Source: Paenibacillus sp. LHD-38
Lineage (GTDB): Bacteria; Bacillota; Bacilli; Paenibacillales; Paenibacillaceae
Length of the DNA: 64,000 nucleotides
Direction: 5' to 3'
Assembly (NCBI RefSeq): GCF_031157315.1
Contig: NZ_JAVIFU010000001.1
Location: 372,001 to 436,000, forward strand
Below, piece by piece: positions 34,336-43,840 of this stretch. The first letter of the stretch is position 1, and each line of letters begins with the position of its first letter. Under the pieces are notes generated by a model. The model made no database searches. It was given only the letters and a program-made list of their open reading frames with translations, and was not told where the DNA came from. A program made the translations under genes and the position numbers.

Positions 34336-36849
34336 ATGAAGGATACGATAGTCATTAAAGGCGCCCGCGAAAATAATTTAAAAAACGTTACGCTTTCCAT
34401 TCCCAAATATAAGCTGGTGGTTTTGACGGGACCTTCCGGATCGGGGAAATCTACGCTCGCTATGGATACGCTGCAAAGGGAATGCCAGCGGCAATATATG
34501 GAGTCAATGGGAATGGTATCGGATTCGATAAGCAAGCCAAAGGTCGATTCCATTGCCGGACTGTCGCCATCGATCAGCATTGGTCAGCATGTCACGAATC
34601 GCAATCCCCGCTCGACAGTCGGAACGGTAACCGATATTTACACCTATTTGCGTTTTGTTTACTCCAGGCTGAGCACGCGGATTTGCTCCTCATGCGGCGA
34701 AAGCATCCCGCCAACGTTTAATGAAGGAGTCGATATCGCGGAGGCGGAGGAAGAAGAGGAACGGCAAACGATCACCTGTCCAAGCTGCCATACCGTGCTG
34801 GAGAAGCTGGGCATGTCTCATTTTTCATTTAACAAGCCGGAGGGCGCCTGCGAATGCTGCAGCGGGCTTGGGCATGTGGCAACGATCGATTTAGATGCGG
34901 TGTTCGATCAAGAGAAGAGCTTCCGCGGGGGCTGCGTGACTTTCATGTATGATGCTTATGTCGAGTACTTAATCAATAATGTGATGGCTGCCGCCAAGCA
35001 TTACGGATTTCCGTTCGATCCGGATATGCCGCTAAAAGAGTATTCCGAGGTTCAACGCGACCTGCTCTATTACGGCGTGGAAAGCGAAGCGTTCGCGAAG
35101 CATTTTCCGGATACGAAGCTGCCCAAAACCGTCGGGGGCGGCAAGTTTGAAGGCGTCGTCACCGGGATGTGGAGAAGATACAAGGAAAAGGACGGCGAGC
35201 AGGCCGGGATGGAGAAAGAGGGGGACTTCTTTAAGCAGCAGGTCTGCTCGGCTTGCCATGGCTTGCGCTTGAAGAAGGAAAGCAGATCGGCTATCGTAGC
35301 AGGCGCCTCTATCTCGGAAGTATCCTCCTGGTCCTTGGAGGATGTGCTGGGCTGGACAGCGCGGCTGCAGGAAGCTTTGCCGCCCGAGGGACTTCCTATG
35401 CTGACGCCGGTCTTAACGGATATGCCGGTTCGATTGGAGCGCATTATCGATGTCGGGCTTGGCTATTTGTCGCTTGACCGGCAGACCGTCTCGCTCTCCG
35501 GCGGCGAAGCGCAGCGATTAAGGCTGGCTTCGCTGCTCGGCTCCGGATTAACGGGCGTGCTCTATATTTTGGACGAGCCGACGACGGGTCTTCATCCGCG
35601 CGATACATCCGGCTTAATTCGCGTGCTGATGCAGCTTCGCGATCTTGGTAACACCGTGCTTGTCATCGAGCATGATATCGATGTGATGCGGGCAGCGGAT
35701 CATATTATCGATATTGGTCCGGGAGCGGGCTACTTGGGCGGTACAGTTGTGGGAGAAGGCAGCTTGGAGGAGCTGATGGCAAGCGAGCATTCTGTCACGG
35801 GCGCCTATTTGCGTAAAGAAAGCTTGCCTGCGCCAGTTCGGACCAGAAGAGCGGGCAGCGGCAAACAGTTGTTTATTAAACATGCGAATGCCCGCAACTT
35901 AAAGGGGTTTGATGTTTCGTTCCCGCTCGGGACCTTGATTTCGGTAACCGGCGTGTCCGGGTCGGGCAAATCGACGCTGCTTTTCGATTTGCTTGCTAAG
36001 GGAGGACAGGGGGAGCAGTCTATACACGGCTGTGACAGCGTGACGGGCTTCGAGCACATCGGCAGCCAAATTACGGTTGACCAATCGCCGCTCGGCCGGA
36101 TGCAGCGCTCAAACATTGCTACGTATACGGAAGTATTTACGCAGCTGCGCAATTTATTTGCCGGGCTTCCTGAAGCGAAGCGTTTAAAGCTCACCTCGAA
36201 GCATTTCTCATTCAATACGCCAGGCGGGCGCTGCGAGACTTGCCAGGGGCTTGGCGTTTTGTCGGTGGACATGAATTTCCTGCCTGATCTTGAAATCCGC
36301 TGCACGGCCTGTATGGGGAGACGTTTCAAGGATGAGGTGCTGCAGGTTACCTTCGATGGATATTCCATTTCTGATTTGCTCAACATGACCGTTCAAGAGA
36401 GCTTGCTTGTGTTTAGGGACAAGGAGAAGATATCAAGCATGATCGAGCTGCTGTGCGAGGTTGGACTCGGTTACCTGCAGTGGGGGCAGTCGGTGAAAAC
36501 ATTATCCGGCGGAGAAGGCCAGCGAATCAAGCTCGCCAGAGAGCTGAACAAAAAATCAAACACGCATACGCTGTATTTACTGGATGAGCCGACGACGGGT
36601 TTGCATCCTTCAGACGTAGGACAACTGCTTGCGCTATTGAATAAATTAGTGGATGCCGGCAACACGGTTATTGTGGTTGAGCACAGCCTGGAGCTCATTC
36701 GCGAATCCGACTGGATCATCGATATTGGTCCGGAGGGCGGTGCGGCAGGCGGCAATCTGGTTGCCTCCGGAACGCCGGAGCAGGTAGCGGCAGTCACTGC
36801 CTCCTACACCGGTCAGTTTTTGAAGCAAGCTTTAGCAGGCGGATTTTAA
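34336..36849 (+). CDS. UvrA-like ABC ATPase (UvrA2/drug-resistance type)
   Basis: 837 residues from ATG 34336 behind AAGGAGGA. Two ABC cassettes: GPSGSGKSTLAMD and GVSGSGKSTLLFD, with signatures LSGGEAQRLRLAS and LSGGEGQRIKLAR, each with DEPTTGLHP. Zinc-finger cysteines occur in pairs (CSSCGE, CPSCHT, CECCSGLG, CETCQGLG, CTACMGRRF). Standard UvrA is about 950 residues; the lost ~110 lie in the insertion that holds the UvrB-binding domain, as in UvrA2 paralogues. Those, with a divergent MerR gene, act in resistance to DNA-binding drugs rather than general repair. That role is inferred. Confidence 0.9.
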   Translation: MKDTIVIKGARENNLKNVTLSIPKYKLVVLTGPSGSGKSTLAMDTLQRECQRQYMESMGMVSDSISKPKVDSIAGLSPSISIGQHVTNRNPRSTVGTVTDIYTYLRFVYSRLSTRICSSCGESIPPTFNEGVDIAEAEEEEERQTITCPSCHTVLEKLGMSHFSFNKPEGACECCSGLGHVATIDLDAVFDQEKSFRGGCVTFMYDAYVEYLINNVMAAAKHYGFPFDPDMPLKEYSEVQRDLLYYGVESEAFAKHFPDTKLPKTVGGGKFEGVVTGMWRRYKEKDGEQAGMEKEGDFFKQQVCSACHGLRLKKESRSAIVAGASISEVSSWSLEDVLGWTARLQEALPPEGLPMLTPVLTDMPVRLERIIDVGLGYLSLDRQTVSLSGGEAQRLRLASLLGSGLTGVLYILDEPTTGLHPRDTSGLIRVLMQLRDLGNTVLVIEHDIDVMRAADHIIDIGPGAGYLGGTVVGEGSLEELMASEHSVTGAYLRKESLPAPVRTRRAGSGKQLFIKHANARNLKGFDVSFPLGTLISVTGVSGSGKSTLLFDLLAKGGQGEQSIHGCDSVTGFEHIGSQITVDQSPLGRMQRSNIATYTEVFTQLRNLFAGLPEAKRLKLTSKHFSFNTPGGRCETCQGLGVLSVDMNFLPDLEIRCTACMGRRFKDEVLQVTFDGYSISDLLNMTVQESLLVFRDKEKISSMIELLCEVGLGYLQWGQSVKTLSGGEGQRIKLARELNKKSNTHTLYLLDEPTTGLHPSDVGQLLALLNKLVDAGNTVIVVEHSLELIRESDWIIDIGPEGGAAGGNLVASGTPEQVAAVTASYTGQFLKQALAGGF

Positions 36850-36868
36850 GGTAATCAAGAAAAACAAG

Positions 36869-36919
36869 GAAGGAGCTGTCTCTGCGGGCCATTTGCCCAT
36901 GGAAACAGCTCCTTCTATT
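36869..36919 (+). terminator. Terminator after UvrA-like gene
   Basis: GGAAGGAGCTGT pairs with ACAGCTCCTTC around a long loop that itself contains GGGC/GCCC. Confidence 0.8.
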
Positions 36920-37150
36920 TGGATTGCCAGCGGTGAATGATCGGCTTCGGCCACCGTAGCGCCAACGTTGGATTTTTATCCGCAATACACGATGTACACT
37001 GTACAAAGTACACTAGAAAACTACAAAAAAGCAGAGTTGAAGAAGCTGCGTTGCAGAAAATACAATAAGAATAGCCAGCTGCGCAGAAAATGAACACTTT
37101 TTGGTTATGCGTGAATAGCGTCTTGCTCGTAGGCATTTACCATAAGCCGT
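36920..37150. other. Intergenic stretch without features
   Basis: No gene seen. It holds a short repeated TACACTGTAC/AGTACACT motif near 36990-37010 that I cannot interpret. Confidence 0.4.
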
Positions 37151-37575
37151 TTATTCGGAAGCGAGCTCCAAAATCCGCTCATTCACGCGATCGGCGTATA
37201 ACCCGCCATGGTAACAGATGACGGTCTCGATATCGTACGCGGTTAGCTTGTTGATCGATTGTTTAGCTAAGGCGGGATCCATGCAATAATTCGGCGTTGG
37301 TCCAAGCAAACAGTCGTTTTCGACGATTAAGGCATCCGCGGCAATTAAGGTTTTGCTTGCTTTATGGTATAAGCTTAGATGTCCGGGCGTATGCCCAGGT
37401 GTTCCGATGACGACAATGCCTCCGCATAGCGGGAGCTCCTGAGCGTCAGCAATAAAATAATCAACGCGGCCTCTAGGCGGGTTTTATCCCAAATCAAGGT
37501 AGGATAGATCGTTTCCATCCTTCCCATCATGACTGCCGAAATTGGCAGCATGTTCACTCCGGTTGCAATGTTCAT
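37151..37575 (-). pseudogene. Broken metallo-beta-lactamase-fold hydrolase
   Basis: The first ~32 residues from ATG 37575 (MNIATGVNMLPISAVMMGRM, then ETIYPTLIWDKTR) match the start of YtnP-like or other MBL-fold proteins. The frame then changes, and from about 37475 another frame reads RVDYFIADAQELPLCGG, then VIGTPGHTPGHLSLYH and VICYHGGLYADRV, ending at TAA 37151. The middle, with the HxHxDH zinc site, is missing. Total 425 bases instead of about 720, so roughly 300 bases were lost and the frame broke. Non-functional. Confidence 0.88.
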
Positions 37576-37648
37576 ATTTCCCCTCCGCCGTTTTAGAAGT
37601 TATCGTGCACATGGAATAGAAAAGGATGGATCGACTTACTATTCTTTC

Positions 37649-38686
37649 TTATTTATTTCCGTACCATTCATTGTAATTTCTTATTTTCGGAAAATGAATC
37701 GTCAATTTCGTAAATCGCCCCTCATCGGATTGAATGGATAAGTCATGGCCGAGCTTGAGCGCCAATTGTTTGGCCAGATACAGCCCCATTCCCGTAGATT
37801 TCGACTGGGTTCTGCCGTTAGTGCCCGTAAACCCTTTCTCGAACACGCGGCCCACATCCTCCGAAGCGATTCCGATGCCGGTATCCGCAATGATCATTCG
37901 CTTCTCCTTGCCGTCTTCCTCAAAAGAAACGGTAAGCTGTCCGCCATCTTTCGTATATTTTAAGCCGTTGGCCGTAATTTGATCGATGATGAACGCCAGC
38001 CACTTGCTGTCGCTTTGAACGTCGCATCGCGCCTGCTCCATCTCAAAACGAATATGCTTGTTAATGAACAGCTTCGCGTATTTTTTGACGCTGTCCTTCA
38101 TCAACTGGCCTAGCTGTACCTCGGTTATAAAATAATCCCGCGAAAACGAGTCGATTCGCGAATAATAAAGAGCCTGCTCGACACAGTCGTCGATTCTACC
38201 GAGCTCATCCTCGAATTTATCGACGATGAAGTCTACGTCCTTGCCGCCGCTGTTGCTTATAAGCAGCCGGCTTGCCGCGATTGGAAGCTTTACCTCATGA
38301 ATCCAAGACATAATGAAATCCTGATGATCGCGTTTTTCATTTACGAGCTGCTGCATTTGCTGTGAATGCTCGCGCTGCAGCTTGGCGATGAGCTGCAAAT
38401 ACAGCGCTTGCTCCGCATTTTGTGGTGCCGGCAGTGCCGCAGCCATCGTATCTCCGCCTTGGTCGATGACGGCGGTCAGCTCGCGCAAAAACATTTTCCG
38501 ATAAAAGTATCCGGTAACAATATACAGCGCCGCCATGACGAAGCATACGGCGTTAACATATACGACATTGCTCGCCGAAGCATTGGCCGAACCGCTTATA
38601 TAAAGGATGATCGATACAAAAAACATAAGCGCGGCGTAAAGCATGGCAAAGTTACGTTTATCCTTTAAATAGTGGGAGAAGCTCAT
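37649..38686 (-). CDS. BceS-like histidine kinase (second module)
   Basis: 345 residues. Two membrane helices close together at the N-terminus (about 13-32 and 43-63), then the phosphorylation motif SWIHEVKLPIA with His130 and a GHKL ATPase ending in KSTGMGLYLAKQLALKLG. As in the first module there is no extracellular sensor. It overlaps the regulator stop by 4 bases and is divergent from its own bceAB-like genes. Confidence 0.92.
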   Translation of the reverse strand: MSFSHYLKDKRNFAMLYAALMFFVSIILYISGSANASASNVVYVNAVCFVMAALYIVTGYFYRKMFLRELTAVIDQGGDTMAAALPAPQNAEQALYLQLIAKLQREHSQQMQQLVNEKRDHQDFIMSWIHEVKLPIAASRLLISNSGGKDVDFIVDKFEDELGRIDDCVEQALYYSRIDSFSRDYFITEVQLGQLMKDSVKKYAKLFINKHIRFEMEQARCDVQSDSKWLAFIIDQITANGLKYTKDGGQLTVSFEEDGKEKRMIIADTGIGIASEDVGRVFEKGFTGTNGRTQSKSTGMGLYLAKQLALKLGHDLSIQSDEGRFTKLTIHFPKIRNYNEWYGNK

Positions 38687-39354
38687 TGGACGATATACCC
38701 TTGCCCTTTCTTGGTCGTTATAAAGCTGTCCTTGCCCAGCTCTGCTAGCTTCTTGCGAAGGCGAGTGATGTTGACGGTTAACGTATTGTCGTCGACAAAG
38801 CTTTCATCCTCCCAAAGACTGCGCATCATTTTCTGACGGGTCACGATCGAGCCCTTATGCTTCATGAGCATATGCAAAATGATAAACTCGGTTTTTGTTA
38901 GCTCGGCTTTCAGCTCGCCGCATCTCACGTCGCCGTTCTTGAGGCTGAGAACGATGCCGTCATGCTCGACGCTGCTCGCGCTTACCTCTACATAGGAATA
39001 GGTACGCCTGAGCAGCGCATTAATTTTTGCCAGCAGCACATCCGTAAAGAAAGGCTTCTGAATAAAGTCATCGCCGCCCATATTCATGGCCATGATCATA
39101 TCAAGCGGCGTATCGCGCGATGATAGAAAGAGAATGGGGACATTGGAAACCTCTCTTATTTTTTGGCACCAGTGGAATCCGTCGAAGGACGGCAAATTGA
39201 TGTCCATGAGCACGAGATGAGGATTTTCATTCAAAAAAAGCAGCAGAATACGGTCGAAATCCTCCGCGATTACGACCTCGAAGCCCCATTTGGCCAAGGT
39301 TTCGCCAAGCAGCTGAGCAATCGTGCGATCATCCTCGACAAGCAATATTTTCAT
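38683..39354 (-). CDS. BceR-like response regulator (second module)
   Basis: 223 residues. Receiver with phospho-acceptor Asp51 in LMDINLPSFDG, the HWCQKIREVSNVPILFLSSRD block of BceR, and a C-terminal winged helix. Start at ATG 39354 behind GGAGG. Likely to bind the inverted repeat at 39439-39452 in the divergent intergenic region. Confidence 0.93.
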   Translation of the reverse strand: MKILLVEDDRTIAQLLGETLAKWGFEVVIAEDFDRILLLFLNENPHLVLMDINLPSFDGFHWCQKIREVSNVPILFLSSRDTPLDMIMAMNMGGDDFIQKPFFTDVLLAKINALLRRTYSYVEVSASSVEHDGIVLSLKNGDVRCGELKAELTKTEFIILHMLMKHKGSIVTRQKMMRSLWEDESFVDDNTLTVNITRLRKKLAELGKDSFITTKKGQGYIVQ

Positions 39355-39438
39355 AGCTAAGTCCTCCGTTAGGCTGTTAACAGCTTCGTCTCTATACTAC
39401 GAAAGGATGCATGCTCCGTAAACCTATTTCGTTCATCC

Positions 39439-39452
39439 TGACAAAATTGTAA
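39439..39452 (+). promoter_or_regulatory. BceR-type operator before the second bceAB-like pair
   Basis: TGACA-AAAT-TGTAA, same pattern as the site at 10305-10318, 97 bases upstream of the ATPase start. A second half-like CCTTGTAAG occurs 17 bases downstream, and a -10-like TAGAAT lies near 39494. Confidence 0.75.
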
Positions 39453-39548
39453 GGTTGGCGGCAGCCTTGTAAGCCACAACGAATAATAGCTAAGGTAGAA
39501 TAAAGGCAAGCGAAAGAGTCAAAACTTGATTGGCTGGAGGAGAACGAG

Positions 39549-40316
39549 ATGAGAACGATTGTAGAAGCTAGGCAAATAAAGAAGATATACGGCTCTAAAG
39601 GAAGCGTTTCGACGGCACTGCATGAAATTGATCTGACGGTGCTTGAAGGAGAATTTGTCGGCATTATGGGCCCGTCCGGATCTGGGAAGTCTACGCTGCT
39701 GCACTTGATTGCGGCGATTGATGAACCGACTGCGGGTTCCATTCATATCGATGGGAGCAACCTGCACACGATGAACGAGGAGCAGGTATCGATGTTCCGC
39801 CGCGATAAGCTTGGTTTCTTATTTCAGGACTATAATTTGCTGGATACACTGACCGTGAAGGAGAATATCCTGCTCCCGCTTGCGCTCGCCAAGGTCCAAG
39901 TCTCAGAGCTTGAACGCCGCGTAGAGGAAATCTCGGACAAGTTCGGGATAAGGGAGCTGCTCGATAAATATCCTTATCAGCTCTCGGGCGGACAGAAGCA
40001 GCGCACGGCAGCGTCACGTGCCATTATCGCAAAGCCCAGCCTGCTTCTTGCCGATGAGCCGACCGGGGCGCTCGATTCCAAATCGGCAACCGATTTGCTT
40101 GAAAGCTTAAAGGCGCTGAACGAACAGGATCAGGCTACGCTGTTAATGGTGACGCATGACGCGTTCGCTGCGAGCTATTGCAGCCGTGTGCTGTTCATAA
40201 AGGATGGAACGATCTTCACCGAATTAGTGAAGGGGCAAACGCCGCGTAAAGCCTTTTTTCGGAAAATACTGGATGTGCTTTCAGTGCTTGGAGGTGGAGC
40301 GGGTGACGTTATTTAG
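39549..40316 (+). CDS. BceA-like ABC transporter ATPase (second module)
   Basis: 255 residues: Walker A GPSGSGKST, FLFQDYNLLDTL, SGGQKQRTAASRAI, and Walker B LLLADEPTGALDSKS (a normal DEPT, unlike the first copy). GGAGG precedes ATG 39549. It overlaps the permease by 14 bases. Confidence 0.93.
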   Translation: MRTIVEARQIKKIYGSKGSVSTALHEIDLTVLEGEFVGIMGPSGSGKSTLLHLIAAIDEPTAGSIHIDGSNLHTMNEEQVSMFRRDKLGFLFQDYNLLDTLTVKENILLPLALAKVQVSELERRVEEISDKFGIRELLDKYPYQLSGGQKQRTAASRAIIAKPSLLLADEPTGALDSKSATDLLESLKALNEQDQATLLMVTHDAFAASYCSRVLFIKDGTIFTELVKGQTPRKAFFRKILDVLSVLGGGAGDVI

Positions 40317-42240
40317 TACCGCCGTCAAAAACATGAAGGGCAATTTCCGCAACTATTTGATCTACTTTGTATCCATGATGTTCAGCGTCGTTATTTATCA
40401 TACCTTCGTTTCGCTTCAATACAGCGCCGACATTCAAGCCAGTATTGCGTTATCCAAAAATATAGATATGACTTTTAAAGCGGCCTCGGCCATCCTTATT
40501 TTGTTCGTCGCTATATTCATTTGGTACTCTAACTCGTTTTTTACGCGAAAAAGGAAGAAGGAGGTTGCTCTTTATGCCTTGCTCGGCGTACGCAAACGGT
40601 CGATTGGCAAGATGCTGTTTTACGAAAATTTAGTTATCAGCATCATCGTGCTCGCCGCCGGGATTTTCGTCGGAACGCTGCTCTCCAAAATGTTCGCGAT
40701 GCTCCTGCTCAAGCTGCTCGGCTCAACCGCAGAGATCGGCTTTTCCATTTCGGGGAGCGCGATCTTGAATACGACGCTGGTGTTCGCCGTTATTATATTG
40801 ATCACGTCGATACAAGGCTATCGGCTGATTTATCGCTTTAAGCTCATTGAGCTGTTTCAAGCGGAAAAACAAGCAGAGACCGTTCCAAAAGCGTCTCCTG
40901 TGTTAGCCATTCTTGCGGTCGTGCTGCTGGCTGCCGGGTATGGGTTTATCTCCTTGTCATTCAAGTCCGAATCCGAAATATTGCGTAATTATAGCGTAGC
41001 ATTCGTTGGCATAACTTTAGGCACTTATTTGCTGTTCCGCTGCTTAACGGTATTTCTCCTGCGGCTTGCCCAAAAAAACAAAGCCCGTTATTATCGGGGC
41101 TTAAATGTTGTCGGGACCTCGCAGCTGTTATTTCGCATGCGCGGCAATGTGGGAACGCTGACGATTATTGCTTTGCTCAGCGCGTTCACGCTGTTGGCGA
41201 CGAACATCGCATTTAGCCAATATTACACGAATACGAAGCATGCCGATCAATCCTCGCCGTTCAGCTATATGCATCTCTCGCAAGGGCAAACCTTTGATGA
41301 GCAGGTTAAACAAATCATTGGAGGGGATAAAGAGCATCCTGTTACGGCAGAGCTGGATATTCCGGTCATCAAATCGAGCGGACATACATCAAGCTCGGAG
41401 GTGCTGCCGGCACGTTATTCGGAAGAGGATGAACAGCCGGTCAAAATCATTTCCGTCAGCACCTATAAAGCAATAGCAAAAGCTTTAAATCGAAATATTA
41501 CCGTTAATCCGATGATCGACGAGGCCGTTGCGGTCAAGACCATGTATACCGACTACAGCTTGTCCGATTATGAGAAGGAGAAATTGAAGCTGGAGACGGC
41601 TCGGCATAACGTGGAGCTTTCTTTTACCCAACTGCTGGAAGATCGGTTTTTAAACTGGACTTTTCCCGATTTCGTAATTGTAGTTAACGATGAACGGTAT
41701 AATGATTTAGAAAAGCTGCATGATCCAATTCTCTACAAGGCCTATAAAGTGAAGGATGAGTCATCGGCCGCGGAGGCCTCTAATAAGCTGATGCGGCTTG
41801 CAGGGGCAGAGCAAGCGGGCTTATCTTCATACTACAATGTGTACAAAATGGGACTAGAGGACACTGGCATCGGTACGTTCGCAGCTGTGTTTTTGGGTTT
41901 AGTATTTTTGGCGGCCACAGGGAGCGTGCTGTATTTCAAGCAGTTGACGGAGGCACATTCGGATAAAGAAAGGTATGCGATTTTGCGTAAAATCGGTGTA
42001 ACTAGAAAAGAAATCCGCGTGACGATTTTGAAACAGACGCTATTTATTTTCGGATTGCCGCTCATTCTTGGCATCACGCACAGCATCGTTGTCGTAAACG
42101 CGATGTCGAAGCTGTTTTCCAATATGGTAGACGTCAACTTTACGGTGCCCGTTCTCTTCTCAACGGGGCTATATATTATCATTTATTTGTTCTACTACTT
42201 CTTGACGGTCAATTCCTTTAATAAAATCGTGAACAGCTAG
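40303..42240 (+). CDS. BceB-like ABC transporter permease (second module)
   Basis: 645 residues from GTG 40303 (GGAGGTGGAGC before it); an earlier in-frame ATG at 40273 lies within the ATPase end and is less likely. FtsX-type with ten helices and the large extracellular loop between helices 7 and 8 (about 305-510). Paralogue of 11180-13123 but clearly diverged, so the two modules probably respond to different peptides. Confidence 0.92.
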   Translation: MTLFSTAVKNMKGNFRNYLIYFVSMMFSVVIYHTFVSLQYSADIQASIALSKNIDMTFKAASAILILFVAIFIWYSNSFFTRKRKKEVALYALLGVRKRSIGKMLFYENLVISIIVLAAGIFVGTLLSKMFAMLLLKLLGSTAEIGFSISGSAILNTTLVFAVIILITSIQGYRLIYRFKLIELFQAEKQAETVPKASPVLAILAVVLLAAGYGFISLSFKSESEILRNYSVAFVGITLGTYLLFRCLTVFLLRLAQKNKARYYRGLNVVGTSQLLFRMRGNVGTLTIIALLSAFTLLATNIAFSQYYTNTKHADQSSPFSYMHLSQGQTFDEQVKQIIGGDKEHPVTAELDIPVIKSSGHTSSSEVLPARYSEEDEQPVKIISVSTYKAIAKALNRNITVNPMIDEAVAVKTMYTDYSLSDYEKEKLKLETARHNVELSFTQLLEDRFLNWTFPDFVIVVNDERYNDLEKLHDPILYKAYKVKDESSAAEASNKLMRLAGAEQAGLSSYYNVYKMGLEDTGIGTFAAVFLGLVFLAATGSVLYFKQLTEAHSDKERYAILRKIGVTRKEIRVTILKQTLFIFGLPLILGITHSIVVVNAMSKLFSNMVDVNFTVPVLFSTGLYIIIYLFYYFLTVNSFNKIVNS

Positions 42241-42251
42241 AAAGAACATCC

Positions 42252-42280
42252 GCCCGCTCAATAAGCGGGCAGCTCCTTTT
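42252..42280 (+). terminator. Terminator after second Bce module
   Basis: GCCCGCT pairs with AGCGGGC; the stem is followed by AGCTCCTTTT. Confidence 0.8.
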
Positions 42281-42282
42281 AA

Positions 42283-42591
42283 TTCTCATCAACCGTCCAT
42301 TCCGTTTTTGGCAAAATAACGCGTACTTATTCTGTCACGCTGTACAAGCTGAGAGAATCCTCGTCCGCGAAGCTTCAAGCGCTGCTTGAGCACGCTTATT
42401 CCGTTAGCGGCAAATCACCGACGCCGATTCCGGTTCCGCCTTCGGCTGCGATAAAAGAGCAGAAGATATTGGTTGAAGCCGTCGTTGAGGTTACTGAAGC
42501 AAGAGATAACGGCGAGGGCAGCCGCTCGCTTTACGTGTTTCAGAAGGGGAAGGAACAGGATGCGGAGTGGTGCATTGCCGATGTGGATTAA
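42283..42591 (+). pseudogene. Headless open frame, 3' remnant of an unknown gene
   Basis: An open frame of ~100 codons with no usable start codon near its beginning; it opens just after a TAA inside the preceding terminator. It reads ...KITRTYSVTLYKLRESSSAK, then a Pro-rich PTPIPVPPS and SRSLYVFQKGKEQDAEWCIA, ending at TAA. The composition looks coding. The 5' part, perhaps including a signal peptide, seems lost. Family not recognised. Confidence 0.5.
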
Positions 42592-42599
42592 GAAAATGA

Positions 42600-42685
42600 A
42601 ATAGCGGTAACAAATGGCTGGATCCGTGATGAAGGGCTCTTGCGAGCCGTAAATCAGAGGGGAAAGCCTATTTGTTACCGCTATT
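42600..42685. terminator. Long inverted repeat with nested hairpin
   Basis: AATAGCGGTAACAAAT (42600-42615) is repeated inverted and perfect at 42670-42685. The 54-base loop contains GGCTC-TTGC-GAGCC. It ends 6 bases from the convergent metallophosphoesterase stop and may act as its terminator, but T runs are weak. Confidence 0.6.
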
Positions 42686-42691
42686 GCTGTG

Positions 42692-43840
42692 CTAAGCGCC
42701 TACGAAATCTACCTCAATTTGAATGACCTCGGACCGGCTGCCGATTCTAACTGGCGGCCCCCATGTTCCAAATCCGGACGAGACAATGGCATGCAGGGCG
42801 CCTTTTTTTAAGTAGCCCCAATCCAGCTCGAACAATTTTCTTGTAATCAAGTGGTTAGGCATCATTTGACCGCGATGCGTGTGACCGGATACGGAAATAT
42901 CAATACCGCTCTCGGCAGCTTTTGCAATGTCCGACGGCTGATGGTCCAGCAGAATAAGCGGCCTCGACTGGTCGAGAGGCGCAATTAAATCACGGATAGG
43001 CATTCTTCCGTTCCCGCCGAAGCCGGCGGAAGCTTTGTCCTTGCGCCCAATGACGTAGAAGCTGTCCGCGATAAGCGCGGTCTCGTCCATAAGGACGCGA
43101 ATGCCGATCGCATCCATGGCTGCGATGAATTCGGGAACCTTCCCGCCAATATATTCATGATTGCCAGTGACCGCGTATACGCCTAAAGGCGCTTTAAGCC
43201 TGCCAAGGACTGCAGACATGTTTTTGCGAAGAAACGGCTCGATGTCATCGTCTAGAATATCGCCTGGCAATAAAATAAGATCCGGCTTGATCTGCTCTAC
43301 CTTGCTGAGCAAGCGCTGTAGATGCTTATTACCGACAATTGTTCCCAAATGGAGATCGGATGCCATGGCAATGCGCAGCTTCTTCATTTGGCCCGCCGGC
43401 TTCGGTACCTGTACGCGATAGGTTCGGATAATGGGACTCCACGCATTCCAGGTTCCGCGGACGAGGAGTATGATCATGAGAAGAATGGCGATGCTGCCGA
43501 CAGCGACGACGGATATGGATTTTCCGGCACCTGCCGCCTTTAAAAGCAGTGATAGAATGTTGGCAGCAGGCAAAATCAGTACTGCGTATTCAAGAACGGC
43601 AAACCAATAGGAGCCGACGAGCTTGAATACTTCTGCGACCGGCCGCAGCGGCGTTCGGTAAGCGGCACTGCCGATTATATACGCATATGCGGTAATGGCA
43701 GCCGCAAGCGTATACCAGCCTGCATTTTCCCAATTGAAAAGCGTAGAAAAGAACAGCCAGCCATTCCAGCCGATATAGAAGGAAATGCCGCTGTACACGA
43801 GCAACACACAAAAAAATATGGCAATAAAACGCATCTTCAT
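42692..43840 (-). CDS. Membrane-anchored metallophosphoesterase
   Basis: 382 residues. Four or five hydrophobic segments cover the first ~125 residues, then a calcineurin-like domain: ASDLHLG, PGDILDDD, TGNHEY and SGHTHRGQM, the full set of metal ligands. It resembles YkuE-type phosphoesterases, which lack the Tat signal here and are instead tethered by helices. The substrate may be a phospholipid head group or nucleotide; unknown. Confidence 0.92.
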   Translation of the reverse strand: MKMRFIAIFFCVLLVYSGISFYIGWNGWLFFSTLFNWENAGWYTLAAAITAYAYIIGSAAYRTPLRPVAEVFKLVGSYWFAVLEYAVLILPAANILSLLLKAAGAGKSISVVAVGSIAILLMIILLVRGTWNAWSPIIRTYRVQVPKPAGQMKKLRIAMASDLHLGTIVGNKHLQRLLSKVEQIKPDLILLPGDILDDDIEPFLRKNMSAVLGRLKAPLGVYAVTGNHEYIGGKVPEFIAAMDAIGIRVLMDETALIADSFYVIGRKDKASAGFGGNGRMPIRDLIAPLDQSRPLILLDHQPSDIAKAAESGIDISVSGHTHRGQMMPNHLITRKLFELDWGYLKKGALHAIVSSGFGTWGPPVRIGSRSEVIQIEVDFVGA

